The position numbers were made by a program, and so were the translations under genes. A DNA stretch of 39,581 nt from an uncultured Eubacteriales bacterium (GTDB lineage: Bacteria; Bacillota; Clostridia; Lachnospirales; Lachnospiraceae). The DNA is taken from the NCBI GenBank assembly GCA_902797845.1, contig CADBUJ010000006.1, positions 1 through 39,581 of the forward strand. Reading direction: 5' to 3'. This document shows positions 1 to 8,230 of this stretch, piece by piece. Within the stretch, counting starts at the first letter, position 1; the number at the start of each line of letters is the position of its first letter. The notes under the pieces are model-generated. The model ran no database searches and had not been told where the DNA came from. It worked only from the letters and a program-made list of their open reading frames with translations.

Positions 1-600
1 GATTTCTGGAGAAGATGGCATATCTCTCTCAGCAGCTGGTTCAGGGATTATGTATATATCCCTCTCGGAGGATCCCGGGTACCCGTTGCGAGATATGTAA
101 TAAACATGTTTATTGTATGGATGCTCACAGGTATATGGCACGGTGCCAATTATACCTTTATAGGCTGGGGCCTGGGCTACTTTTTCCTTATTATTCTTGA
201 AAGGCTTTTAATAAAGCCCGCTAAACGCAGCAATCCTGCATTTAAGATCTTATGGCGGGCGTTCACCCTTGTATGCGTGAATTTCGGCTGGGTCGTATTC
301 AATTCCGCGTCTCTGGGGCAGGGAGTAAGATACTGTCTTGCCATGATGGGACGCTACGGATCCGGCATATCGGTGGATCCGTCTGTAATATATGATCTCA
401 GACAATATGGCATATTTATCATATTAGGCATCATTTTTGCCACACCTATAATAAAGGTCTTAAAAGAAAAGATCGAAAAGACCAGATTTTCCTATGCCAT
501 GGCTGTAATAGGACCTATAGGATACGGATGTATCTTTTTATGGGGAGTATCATATTTGATACTGGGAGCCCATAATCCCTTTATCTACTTTAATTTTTGA
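1..600 (+). CDS. MBOAT family O-acyltransferase (5' end outside window)
   Basis: Membrane-bound O-acyltransferase of the DltB/AlgI type, which moves acyl (usually acetyl) groups across the membrane onto a surface polymer. The reading frame is open from base 1. The first codons give the family signature DFWRRWHISLSSWFRDY followed by IPLGG, and about 20 residues later comes WHGANYTF, which carries the predicted catalytic histidine. Several hydrophobic helices follow to the stop. The N-terminal half lies upstream of the window, so this is roughly the last 200 residues. The DHHW gene starts 17 bases downstream, the usual arrangement for MBOAT plus a periplasmic/extracellular acyl-transfer partner. 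The family is certain; the acceptor (exopolysaccharide, teichoic acid or other) cannot be told from this fragment. Confidence 0.93.
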   Translation, partial: DFWRRWHISLSSWFRDYVYIPLGGSRVPVARYVINMFIVWMLTGIWHGANYTFIGWGLGYFFLIILERLLIKPAKRSNPAFKILWRAFTLVCVNFGWVVFNSASLGQGVRYCLAMMGRYGSGISVDPSVIYDLRQYGIFIILGIIFATPIIKVLKEKIEKTRFSYAMAVIGPIGYGCIFLWGVSYLILGAHNPFIYFNF

Positions 601-617
601 TTAACAAGGTGTGATTT

Positions 618-1769
618 ATGGAGAAGATCAGAAATTATGCATATGCTGCAGTCTTTCTGCTGCTGGTAATGGGCCTTGGCCTGCTGAGCTCCAAAAAACT
701 CTTTAAGTTTTATGTGGACCAGGAAATTGATTACAACGAATGGACACCGGAGCTGGGCAATAAATTTGAGACTGATATAGCAAGTACCTTCTACAAAAAA
801 TTCGGATTCGTAAATCTTAACGGAGCCATAAGCGGAGCCTTGAGGCAGCCTTATATGAACGGCGTCGTTAAGCTTAACAACGGATACCTTCTTACAGCTT
901 TTACACGCTCATCAGACCAGGTCCTTGAAGGATATGCAGAAACGGTGATCAAAATAAACGAATATCTTAAAAGCAGGGGAACGCCCTTGCTTTATGCCAA
1001 TACACCGTATACATCAGGCAAATATGATCCCGAACTTCCTGAGGGAATAGAAGATTACGGCAACGACAATTGCGACAGGTTCCTTAAGATGCTTGATGAT
1101 GCAGGAGTCGATATTATAGATTTTCGTGAGACAATGCATAAGGACGGCATAGATCATTACGAGATGATGTATAAGACAGATCATCACTGGACCACGGAAG
1201 CAGGCTTTTATGCATATGGTTATCTGGAGAACTACATTAAGGAAAAGACCGGATGCCGGGTGGATGAACGAATATCCGATATTGATAATTATACCATTAC
1301 AAAATATGAGAAATGGCATCTGGGATCAAACGGACAGCGCACGGGCATTTATTATGCGGGAATAGATGATTTTGATCTGATCCTCCCGGATTTTGAAACA
1401 TTGATACAGAACGGAGACGGTGATCAGGGGAGCATGCAGGATCTTATAATAAATATGGAGCCCCTTGCGGACAAGGATTATACATCAAGATATACATATG
1501 ATCATGTGCTTGATGCAGCTCTTGGAAGATTTACCAATCTTGACTGCGAAAATGATGTAAGGGTCCTTATGATAACAGACTCCTTCGGGAAGGCGGTTGA
1601 TCCTTATCTTATCATGGCATTCAAAGAGTTTTATTTTGTTTCCAACAGAAATGTTACAGGTGTTACTCCCGGATTTATAGAGAAGTATGATCCTGATGTG
1701 GTAATAATGATGAACTATCCCGAATTCTTGCAGGAAGGCAGTAAAGCCTTTGATTTTAAAGGGTTTTAA
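618..1769 (+). CDS. DHHW family protein, likely acyltransfer partner of the MBOAT
   Basis: Protein of 383 residues with one N-terminal membrane anchor (about residues 8-24) and an extracytoplasmic domain. It has DHHW at residues 188-191 and a C-terminal block MITDSFGKAVDPYL. By analogy with AlgJ/AlgX-like SGNH enzymes, these supply the Asp-His and Ser of the active site. The likely role is to take the acyl group exported by the MBOAT and place it on a surface glycan. The RBS AAGGTG precedes ATG by a short spacer. It is the last gene of its operon and is followed by a strong terminator. Family assignment is by motif; the polymer modified is unknown. Confidence 0.85.
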   Translation: MEKIRNYAYAAVFLLLVMGLGLLSSKKLFKFYVDQEIDYNEWTPELGNKFETDIASTFYKKFGFVNLNGAISGALRQPYMNGVVKLNNGYLLTAFTRSSDQVLEGYAETVIKINEYLKSRGTPLLYANTPYTSGKYDPELPEGIEDYGNDNCDRFLKMLDDAGVDIIDFRETMHKDGIDHYEMMYKTDHHWTTEAGFYAYGYLENYIKEKTGCRVDERISDIDNYTITKYEKWHLGSNGQRTGIYYAGIDDFDLILPDFETLIQNGDGDQGSMQDLIINMEPLADKDYTSRYTYDHVLDAALGRFTNLDCENDVRVLMITDSFGKAVDPYLIMAFKEFYFVSNRNVTGVTPGFIEKYDPDVVIMMNYPEFLQEGSKAFDFKGF

Positions 1770-1787
1770 GAAAAACAACATACGAGT

Positions 1788-1824
1788 AAAGACCCCGGAT
1801 GGCTGGATCTCCGGGGTCTTTTTA
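1788..1824. terminator. bidirectional intrinsic terminator
   Basis: The arms AAAGACCCCGGA and TCCGGGGTCTTT form a 12-bp stem followed by T's on the plus strand, with A's preceding it. It sits between the convergent DHHW gene (+) and nhaC-like gene (-) and can serve both. Confidence 0.9.
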
Positions 1825-1858
1825 TTGGTTTATTCAGGAGGTGAAAGATCATTTTGTA

Positions 1859-3514
1859 TTAAGGGGAATCCTCGCCGTTAACAGGAATCTCCTCTGCCTG
1901 TTTTTTTGATGCCCGCCTGCTGAGCAATACGGGAAGCAGAATAGTCAGGGCAACGCCGAATATAAGACCGGCATAAACAGGATCACCGATACCTGCCCAC
2001 ATCAGTATGCCGTCAAACAGATATACTGCAAATGATATGGCAGCCACTGTCATAGCATATGGTATCTGTGTGGAGACATGATTTACATGATTGCATTGGG
2101 CTCCGGCCGACGACATTATGGTCGTATCTGATATGGGAGAACAGTGATCTCCGCAAACTGCTCCTGCCATACATGCAGACATGGAGATTATCATAAGTGT
2201 GGGATCCAGATTCTGGAATGCATCGACTACTATAGGGATAAGTATACCGAAGGTGCCCCAGGATGTGCCTGTTGAGAATGACAGGAACACGGCAATAAGG
2301 AAGATGATGCAGGGAAGGAAGAATGTAAGTCCCTTGGCAGAACCCTGGATTATGCCTGCTACGAAATCCTTGGCAAGAAGGCTGTCTGTCATGGCCTTGA
2401 GTGTCCATGCGAATGTAAGGATAAGGATCGCAGGTACCATGGCCTTAAAGCCGTCGGGGATGGATTTCATGGATTCCTCGAAGCTTAAGACTTTTCTTGC
2501 AAGATAAAATATCATGGTAAAGATAAGAGCTATCACAGAGCCGTATACAAGGCCCAGAGAGGCATCGCTGTTCTCGAATGCCGAGAAGAAGCCAACACCG
2601 TCAAAGAAGCCTCCTGTATAAATGATTCCGATAACGCAGCAGATAACAAGTACTACCACAGGAAGAACGAGATCGATAACCCTGCCTCTGGGGGCGGGAG
2701 TTACTTCCTCCATACTGGCATAAGGCCTGTCTTCGGTGGTATATATATCGCCCTTTAATGCGTTTGCCTCATGCTTTTTCATGGGGCCGTACTCTGATCT
2801 TGTTTTGATCATGGCAAACATAAAGACGATGGTCAAAAGAGCATAATAATTAAAGGGAATAGTGCGGAGGAAAACAGACATGGTCTTTTCTCCCTCCAGA
2901 TATCCTGCAACGGCTGCAGCCCATGAGGATATGGGAGCTATTATACATATGGGCGCTGCTGTGGAATCTATAAGATATGCAAGCTTTGCCCTTGATATAT
3001 TATGCTTGTCCGTTACGGGACGCATTACAGAGCCTACAGTCAGGCAGTTAAAATAATCATCTATAAAGATAAGTATTCCGAGAATGACCGTAGCGACCTG
3101 AGCGCCTATACGGGATTTGATGTGGACAGCCGCCCATCTTCCGAAGGCTGCGGATCCACCTGCCTTATTCATCATGGAGACGATGGCTCCCAGTATTACC
3201 AGAAAGATAAGGATGCCCATATTGTAGCTGTCTGATAATACAGCTATAAATCCGTCATTAATAGTATGAGTAAGAGTGCCTTCGAAATTAAAGCCCGTGT
3301 AAAGCAATGCTCCTGCGACTATACCCACAAAAAGGGAACTGTAAACTTCCTTTGTAAAGAGAGCCAATACTATGGCTATAACAGGGGGGACCAGAGACCA
3401 GGCCGATTTCTGTACTGTCTCAGGCGTTGTAGTAAAGGCGGCGATTATAAGTATTATTATTGCCAGTGCAAATCCTACCAAATATCGCCAGGCTTGGTTT
3501 TTTTTCTGTTCCAT
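1859..3514 (-). CDS. NhaC family Na+/H+ antiporter
   Basis: Polytopic membrane protein of about 551 residues in the Na_H_antiporter (NhaC/YheL/MleN) family. It probably exchanges Na+ or an organic solute against protons. Visible signatures are GTSWGTFGILIPIVVDAF and the conserved CGDHCSPISDTTIMSSAG stretch near the C-terminus, plus about a dozen hydrophobic segments. The ORF could extend to 3583, but the start chosen is ATG at 3514 (MEQKKNQAW) because GGAGGTG lies 5 bases before it. The longer form would add a spurious hydrophobic leader and would contain the promoter-proximal palindrome. It is monocistronic with its own promoter and palindrome upstream. Substrate specificity inside this family is not predictable from sequence. 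Confidence 0.88.
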   Translation of the reverse strand: MEQKKNQAWRYLVGFALAIIILIIAAFTTTPETVQKSAWSLVPPVIAIVLALFTKEVYSSLFVGIVAGALLYTGFNFEGTLTHTINDGFIAVLSDSYNMGILIFLVILGAIVSMMNKAGGSAAFGRWAAVHIKSRIGAQVATVILGILIFIDDYFNCLTVGSVMRPVTDKHNISRAKLAYLIDSTAAPICIIAPISSWAAAVAGYLEGEKTMSVFLRTIPFNYYALLTIVFMFAMIKTRSEYGPMKKHEANALKGDIYTTEDRPYASMEEVTPAPRGRVIDLVLPVVVLVICCVIGIIYTGGFFDGVGFFSAFENSDASLGLVYGSVIALIFTMIFYLARKVLSFEESMKSIPDGFKAMVPAILILTFAWTLKAMTDSLLAKDFVAGIIQGSAKGLTFFLPCIIFLIAVFLSFSTGTSWGTFGILIPIVVDAFQNLDPTLMIISMSACMAGAVCGDHCSPISDTTIMSSAGAQCNHVNHVSTQIPYAMTVAAISFAVYLFDGILMWAGIGDPVYAGLIFGVALTILLPVLLSRRASKKQAEEIPVNGEDSP

Positions 3515-3554
3515 GCAAGCACCTCCGATAATAAATGCAAATAATACAATTATT

Positions 3555-3580
3555 ATTCGTTTTTTATAGTAAAAACGAAT
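3555..3580. promoter_or_regulatory. perfect 10-bp inverted repeat in the nhaC-like 5' UTR
   Basis: ATTCGTTTTT and AAAAACGAAT are separated by 6 bases. The dyad starts just downstream of the predicted transcription start of the antiporter gene (minus strand), a typical place for an operator, and it could also fold as a hairpin in the leader RNA. No regulator can be named. Confidence 0.5.
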
Positions 3581-3590
3581 CAACAGGAAA

Positions 3591-3619
3591 ATTATAATTC
3601 AAATAATTCAGCTTTGCAA
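3591..3619 (-). promoter_or_regulatory. sigma-A-type promoter of the antiporter gene
   Basis: Read on the minus strand: TTGCAA (3614-3619), 17-base spacer, TATAAT (3591-3596). The expected start near 3584 leaves a leader of about 70 bases containing the dyad. Confidence 0.65.
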
Positions 3620-3661
3620 CACATTAGAGCAATAAAGTGGAGAAATAGCCCAAACCCATTC

Positions 3662-3690
3662 TTGACTATGATGATGCTTTGAATTAAGGT
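3662..3690 (+). promoter_or_regulatory. possible promoter of the thioredoxin-reductase-like gene
   Basis: TTGACT, 17-base spacer, TAAGGT, about 50 bases before the start codon. The -35 is good and the -10 is weak, so this is tentative. Confidence 0.3.
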
Positions 3691-3739
3691 TTTATCAGTA
3701 CATCAGGGTTTTAACAAAAGTTATGAAAAGAGGTTTTAT

Positions 3740-4606
3740 ATGAGATACGATATTGCGATCATTGGAAGCGGTCCCGGCGGCCTTGAGGCAGCCATCACCG
3801 CTAAATTAAGAAATAAATCCGTTATTCTGTTCGGAAATAATAATCTCAGCATGAAGCTTACGAAGGCCCATAAGATCGAGAATTATCTGGGATTACCGGA
3901 TATTACTGGCAGAAGGCTTGCCAATGCCTACAAAAGGCATCTTGATCAGATGGGCATCGAGATCGTAGAAGACAGGATACAGATGGCCTATAACATGGGC
4001 GATTATTATATGCTCCAGGGAGCAGGCAACGAAATGTACGAATCCTCAGCACTTATAATCGCAACGGGTGTTGTTGCTGCAAAGCCTTTAAAAGGCGAAG
4101 AGGAGAATCTGGGTAAAGGCGTAAGCTACTGCGCCACATGTGATGCTGCCTTAGTTAAAGGCAAGGAGGTCGCAGTTATAGGTTACGACAGATCCCAGGA
4201 GGAGGAAGCTGCATTTCTTTCAGAAGTGGCATCAGGGGTAACATATTTCCCTATGTATAAGGATGAGCCTAAGCTTCCTAAAAATGTAAATATAATAAAA
4301 GAGCATCCTACAGAGCTTCGAAGAGAAGACGGGCTTACTAAAGTCATAACAAAGGAAGGAGATAATGAATACGGTTTCTTCTCCGTTTTTGTATTAAGGG
4401 AAGCGGTTGCACCGGGACGTCTTGTCCCCGGACTGCTGATAGACGGACCGCATATAAAGGTCGACAGGAATATGGCTGCAAATTTGCCGGGATGCTTTGC
4501 GTGCGGAGACATAACAGGTCTTCCGTATCAATATATAAAGGCTGCAGGAGAAGGAAACGTGGCTGCACTTTCAGCAGTAAGATACCTGGATTCTTTAAAG
4601 AAATAG
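3740..4606 (+). CDS. thioredoxin-reductase-like flavoprotein lacking an NADPH site
   Basis: FAD-dependent pyridine-nucleotide-disulfide oxidoreductase of 288 residues, shorter than typical TrxR. Seen: the N-terminal FAD motif GSGPGG (9-14), a redox-active CATC at 131-134, and the C-terminal FAD motif GCFACGDITGLPYQYIKAAG. Where TrxR has the NADPH fingerprint GGGNxA and an HRRxxxR motif, this protein has GYDRSQEEEAAF and FPMYKDEP, so ordinary NADPH binding looks lost. Ferredoxin-dependent flavin thioredoxin reductases and deeply rooted TrxRs in anaerobes share this loss, so a ferredoxin-linked disulfide reductase is a reasonable inference. The RBS AGAGG lies 9 bases before ATG. It is a single gene closed by a terminator. 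No thioredoxin gene is adjacent. Confidence 0.8.
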   Translation: MRYDIAIIGSGPGGLEAAITAKLRNKSVILFGNNNLSMKLTKAHKIENYLGLPDITGRRLANAYKRHLDQMGIEIVEDRIQMAYNMGDYYMLQGAGNEMYESSALIIATGVVAAKPLKGEEENLGKGVSYCATCDAALVKGKEVAVIGYDRSQEEEAAFLSEVASGVTYFPMYKDEPKLPKNVNIIKEHPTELRREDGLTKVITKEGDNEYGFFSVFVLREAVAPGRLVPGLLIDGPHIKVDRNMAANLPGCFACGDITGLPYQYIKAAGEGNVAALSAVRYLDSLKK

Positions 4607-4617
4607 TTTACACATGC

Positions 4618-4648
4618 GGGAAGAGTCGTAATGGTCTCTTCCCCTTTT
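4618..4648 (+). terminator. intrinsic terminator after the flavoprotein gene
   Basis: GGGAAGAG and CTCTTCCC form an 8-bp stem followed by C-TTTT. It lies directly before the thyA promoter. Confidence 0.75.
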
Positions 4649-4651
4649 GTA

Positions 4652-4660
4652 TGATATAAT
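4652..4660 (+). promoter_or_regulatory. extended -10 promoter of thyA-folA
   Basis: TGATATAAT is an extended -10 (TGn plus TATAAT) about 25 bases before the thyA start. No good -35 is present, as expected for the extended -10 class. Confidence 0.5.
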
Positions 4661-4684
4661 TTCCCCAGTCCCGGAGGTGATGAT

Positions 4685-5533
4685 ATGAGCTATGCGGATA
4701 AGGTCTTTGTGGAGATGTGCAAAGACATAATAGACAACGGATTCAGTACAGAAGGCGAAAAGGTGCGTCCCAAATGGGAGGATGGCACTTATGCCTATAC
4801 ATTAAAGCGCTTCGGAGTGGTAAACCGGTACGACCTTTCCAAGGAATTCCCGGCCATTACCCTTAGAAAGACGCCCATAAAATCCGCTACAGATGAGATG
4901 CTGTGGATATGGCAGAGGAAATCCAATAATATAAAGGACCTTAACAGCCATGTATGGGATGAATGGGCTGACCAGGAGGGCTCCATAGGAAAAGCCTACG
5001 GATATCAGATGTCTGTAAAGCATAAATACAAAGAGGGCATGATGGATCAGGTGGATCGCGTTATATACGATCTTAAGAACACTCCTTACAGCCGCCGCAT
5101 CATGACTAATATGTATGTGCATGCTGATCTTTCGGAAATGCATCTTTACCCTTGCGCCTACAGTATGACATTCAACGTAACGAAGGACAGAGATTCGGAT
5201 AAGCTAAGGCTTAATGCGATACTTAATCAAAGATCTCAGGATGTGCTTGCTGCCAACAACTGGAACGTGGTCCAGTACAGCGTGCTTGTCCATATGCTGG
5301 CTCAGGTATGCGATATGGTTCCGGGAGAATTGGTTCATGTTATAGCTGACTGCCATATTTACGACAGACATATAGATATAATCAAAGAGCTTATAGAAAG
5401 ACCGCAGTATCCGGCTCCCAAGTTCAGCCTTAATCCTGACATAAAGAATTTTTATGATTTTACCACTGACGACATTTTTATCTCGGATTACCAGGCAGGG
5501 CCTCAGGTAAAGAACATACCCATAGCTGTTTAA
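4685..5533 (+). CDS. thyA: thymidylate synthase
   Basis: Makes dTMP from dUMP with methylene-tetrahydrofolate. The protein has 282 residues. The catalytic cysteine is in LYPCAYSMTF (C157), followed by NQRSQDVLAANNWNVVQYS, the dUMP-binding RSxDxxL...N region, and by the DCHIYDRH motif near the C-terminus. Paired arginines lie in the YSRRIMTNMY segment. GGAGGTGATGAT directly before ATG is a near-perfect RBS. folA follows 13 bases later, so the two form a dTMP-cycle operon in which folA regenerates the tetrahydrofolate thyA consumes. It is a divergent member of the classical ThyA family rather than ThyX. Confidence 0.95.
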   Translation: MSYADKVFVEMCKDIIDNGFSTEGEKVRPKWEDGTYAYTLKRFGVVNRYDLSKEFPAITLRKTPIKSATDEMLWIWQRKSNNIKDLNSHVWDEWADQEGSIGKAYGYQMSVKHKYKEGMMDQVDRVIYDLKNTPYSRRIMTNMYVHADLSEMHLYPCAYSMTFNVTKDRDSDKLRLNAILNQRSQDVLAANNWNVVQYSVLVHMLAQVCDMVPGELVHVIADCHIYDRHIDIIKELIERPQYPAPKFSLNPDIKNFYDFTTDDIFISDYQAGPQVKNIPIAV

Positions 5534-5546
5534 GAAGGGAGATCAT

Positions 5547-6074
5547 ATGAATCTTATAGTAGCAGTCGATAAAAATTGGGCCATAGGAAATAAAGGAAAG
5601 CTCCTTAACAGCATACCCGAGGACATGAGATTCTTCAGGGAGACCACGACCGGAGGCACGGTCATCATGGGTCAGAAGACATACGAATCCTTTCCCGGAC
5701 CGGCACCCTTAAGAGACAGGGTAAATATTATAATAAGTGATGATATGTCTTATAAGGTAGACGGCGCAACAGTGGTGCATTCCGTAGAGGATGCCCTTAA
5801 GGAAGCGGAGAAGTATGAAGATGAGAACACCTTTGTTATAGGCGGTGGCAGCATATATAAGGCCATGCTTCCCTATTGCAATATAGCCCATATTACCAAG
5901 ATGGATCATGCATATGATGCTGACACCTGGATCCCGAATCTTGACGAGATGCCCGAGTGGAAGGTGGCAGCCGAGAGCGACCTTATGACATATTTCAATA
6001 TACCGTACAAATTCGTGCTTTATGTAAGAGAAGGACATGAGGATAAAGCGAGAAAGATACTTAAGGAGCAATAA
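5547..6074 (+). CDS. folA: dihydrofolate reductase
   Basis: NADPH-dependent reduction of dihydrofolate to tetrahydrofolate. The protein has 175 residues, a little above the usual 160-165. The N-terminus NLIVAVDKNWAIG with later PEDMRFFRETT, TVIMGQKTYESFP and VIGGGSIYKAML are the classical DHFR blocks; the substrate-binding acidic residue lies in PEDM. The RBS AAGGGAG is followed by a 6-base spacer. It sits between thyA and the YqeG gene in a tight cluster and is probably cotranscribed from the thyA promoter. Confidence 0.96.
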   Translation: MNLIVAVDKNWAIGNKGKLLNSIPEDMRFFRETTTGGTVIMGQKTYESFPGPAPLRDRVNIIISDDMSYKVDGATVVHSVEDALKEAEKYEDENTFVIGGGSIYKAMLPYCNIAHITKMDHAYDADTWIPNLDEMPEWKVAAESDLMTYFNIPYKFVLYVREGHEDKARKILKEQ

Positions 6075-6080
6075 CCGGTA

Positions 6081-6587
6081 ATGGGAAGATTTTTATTTCC
6101 GGATGAGGAATATAAAAGTATATTCGATATAGATTTTAACGACTATTACAAAAGGGGCTTCAGGGGTATTGTTTTTGACATAGACAATACCCTTGTTTTC
6201 CATGATGCTCCTGCGGATCAGAAAGCCGCCGAGCTTATAAAAGATCTTAAGAGCACAGGCTTTTATGTGGTAGTCATATCCAATAATCATAAAATAAGAG
6301 TGGCATCCTTTGCAGAAGACCTTTCTGTTCCTTACTATTACAAAGCCGCTAAGCCAAGGTCGGGGAAATATCTGGAAGCATCATACGACTCCGGGATCGG
6401 AGCGGACAGCTTTATGGCTGTGGGAGATCAGATATTTACGGATATATGGGGTGCTAACAGAGCAGGCTTTTATTCCGTTCTTGTGGGCCAGCTGGGTAAA
6501 GATGAGCCCTTTAAGGTAAAGCTAAAAAGAAAACTGGAAAAGCCCATACTTTTCCTTTACAGACATTTAAGGAGGCGAAATGGCTAG
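6081..6587 (+). CDS. YqeG family HAD-type phosphatase
   Basis: HAD-superfamily hydrolase of subfamily IIIA, 168 residues. Motif I is GIVFDIDNTLV with the nucleophilic Asp, motif II is VISNN, the motif III lysine is in KAAKPR, and motif IV is AVGDQIFTDIWGANRAG. B. subtilis YqeG belongs to this family, and phosphatidylglycerophosphate phosphatase activity has been ascribed to related proteins. The substrate here is not shown by the sequence. It starts 6 bases after the folA stop and overlaps aroK by 8 bases, suggesting translational coupling. In other Firmicutes yqeG also sits near shikimate-pathway genes. Confidence 0.88.
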   Translation: MGRFLFPDEEYKSIFDIDFNDYYKRGFRGIVFDIDNTLVFHDAPADQKAAELIKDLKSTGFYVVVISNNHKIRVASFAEDLSVPYYYKAAKPRSGKYLEASYDSGIGADSFMAVGDQIFTDIWGANRAGFYSVLVGQLGKDEPFKVKLKRKLEKPILFLYRHLRRRNG

Positions 6588-7104
6588 AGATAATATGATC
6601 CTTACAGGCTTTATGGGAGCGGGAAAGAGCACGGTGGGGAGAAAGATGGCCCAGATGACCGGCAAATCCTTTTTGGATACGGATCTCCTTATAGAAGAAA
6701 TGATGGGCATGAAGATCTCCGAGATCTTCGAAAAATTAGGCGAGGCGAAGTTCAGGGAAGCCGAGAAGAACATAATAAAAAAGCTTTACGATCATAATAA
6801 TACGGTGTTTGCCACCGGAGGCGGAATGCCCCTTGATCCTGAAAACAGGGAAGCCTTAAAGAAAGCAGGGCATGTCATATTCCTGGATGTGCCTGAAGAT
6901 ATATTGGCAGAAAGGCTGGAGGGATGTAAGGACAGACCTCTTCTTGCAGGATATGATCTAAAGGAAAGGATAAGGGAGCTGCTTTCGATCAGAAGGCCTT
7001 TATATACGGAAGGAGCTCACGTAACTGTCGAAGTGGGTCCGGATGATCCGCAGAGTGTTGTCATGAAGATATTCCGAGCACTGGAAAAAGCAGGAAAATA
7101 TTGA
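6580..7104 (+). CDS. aroK: shikimate kinase
   Basis: Phosphorylates shikimate at O3 in aromatic amino acid synthesis. The protein has 174 residues with Walker A GFMGAGKST (10-18), the DTD substrate-binding segment in FLDTDLLIEE, FREAEKN with the shikimate-binding Arg, ATGGGMP, and the lid region GCKDRPLLAG. RBS AAGGAGG lies inside the end of the YqeG gene. No other aro gene is in the window, so it is detached from the rest of its pathway. Confidence 0.95.
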   Translation: MARDNMILTGFMGAGKSTVGRKMAQMTGKSFLDTDLLIEEMMGMKISEIFEKLGEAKFREAEKNIIKKLYDHNNTVFATGGGMPLDPENREALKKAGHVIFLDVPEDILAERLEGCKDRPLLAGYDLKERIRELLSIRRPLYTEGAHVTVEVGPDDPQSVVMKIFRALEKAGKY

Positions 7105-7167
7105 CGATAAGCCCTTTTTAAGTTAATATTAATTGTCATATTTCGATAATATCAGGAGGGAAAGCAA

Positions 7168-7725
7168 ATGATAGATGCAGGTAGTTTCAAAAACGGCCTT
7201 ACAGTAGAGATCGAAGGAAATATTTATCAGATCATAGAGTTCCAGCATGTTAAGCCAGGCAAGGGAGCAGCCTTTGTCCGCACAAAGCTGCGCAACATCA
7301 TAAACGGAGGCGTAGTTGAAAAGACCTTCAGACCTACGGAAAAATTCCCTCAGGCCAGAATAGAAAGAAAAGAGATGCAGTATCTTTACGGAGACAGCGG
7401 AGTTTATAACTTTATGGACATGGAAAGCTACGATCAGGTAGCTCTTAACGATGAACAGGTAGGAGATGCCCTTAAATTCGTTAAGGAAAACGAAATGGTC
7501 ACCATGCTTTCCCACGACGGCAATATCTTCTCTGTTGAGCCTCCTTTCTTCGTAGAACTGGAGATCACGGAAACAGAGCCCGGCTTTAAGGGAAATACAG
7601 CTACCGGCGCAACAAAGCCTGCTATCGTAGAGACCGGTGCACAGGTTTCAGTTCCCCTCTTTGTTGAAATAGGAGACAAGATAAAGATCGACACAAGAAC
7701 CGGCGAATATCTTTCAAGAGTATAA
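7168..7725 (+). CDS. efp: translation elongation factor P
   Basis: Relieves ribosome stalling at polyproline. The protein has 185 residues with the three beta-barrel domains typical of EF-P. The loop [12 protein letters not shown] carries the tip lysine K32 that is modified in many bacteria. The C-terminal signature is [39 protein letters not shown] has a 6-base spacer. There is a 63-base gap after aroK with no terminator, so it may be transcribed from both its own promoter and the upstream operon. It is closed by a strong terminator. Confidence 0.97.
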   Translation: MIDAGSFKNGLTVEIEGNIYQIIEFQHVKPGKGAAFVRTKLRNIINGGVVEKTFRPTEKFPQARIERKEMQYLYGDSGVYNFMDMESYDQVALNDEQVGDALKFVKENEMVTMLSHDGNIFSVEPPFFVELEITETEPGFKGNTATGATKPAIVETGAQVSVPLFVEIGDKIKIDTRTGEYLSRV

Positions 7726-7743
7726 ATATAATAATAAAAAATA

Positions 7744-7781
7744 TGCTTCCCTTAAGGATTTGACCTTAAGGGAAGCTTTTT
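7744..7781 (+). terminator. intrinsic terminator after efp
   Basis: GCTTCCCTTAAGG and CCTTAAGGGAAGC form a 13-bp stem with a 6-base loop and six T's. It also separates efp from the convergent hydrolase remnant. Confidence 0.92.
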
Positions 7782-7787
7782 TATGCC

Positions 7788-8210
7788 CTATGAAGATTGT
7801 TTAATATATCCGTTTATTCGAACTACGAAATATTCTTCCTTAGGATCAAGGCCTATAGCTCTGAGGCTTTCGAAGGCCTTAACTACAAGCGGATCATTGA
7901 GATCTGTTCTCCATGCAGCATGCTGTTTATACATCATATTTATGATGGCGTCCATAACGGGACGTGCCTTTTCTACAGCGCTTATTCCCTGCCAGGGAGC
8001 GGAAGAGTGAGCAACCTTTCCGTAAACGTCTGCTACCAGCTCTACCTTTCCTCTCTGACCTACATTGAGGTTTCCGTCTGACTGCTCTCCGAGGATTACA
8101 AGATCAGGCTTGATGCCGTGCTCGGGAAGAGTATGCTCGCAGAGATACAGAGCACCCATGGACTCGGCTGTTTTTTCGCAAACAACACCGGTAAAGACAA
8201 CGGTTCCTCC
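7788..8210 (-). pseudogene. decayed YgeY-type M20 hydrolase remnant
   Basis: Homologous to the three intact M20 hydrolases of this window. Homology starts abruptly at a TAA codon (8211-8213 complement) with GGTVVFTGVVCEKTAESMG, so about the first 130 residues, including the His/Asp metal ligands, are gone. The catalytic NEE is CEK. After MDAIINMMYK the sequence jumps to QHAAW, an in-frame deletion of about 90 residues that removes the end of the dimerisation domain. It then diverges after EEYFVV and stops. The closest relative is the copy at 25815-27068. It lies behind metH on the same strand. An AAGGAGG now abuts the truncated reading frame, so a short protein could still be made, but it cannot be a metallohydrolase. 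Confidence 0.85.
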
Positions 8211-8230
8211 TTAAATAGTGCATAAAAGAT

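Noticed and set aside
15..200. 61-codon ORF at the window start
   Set aside because: Different frame from the MBOAT signature DFWRRWHISL, which is open from base 1.
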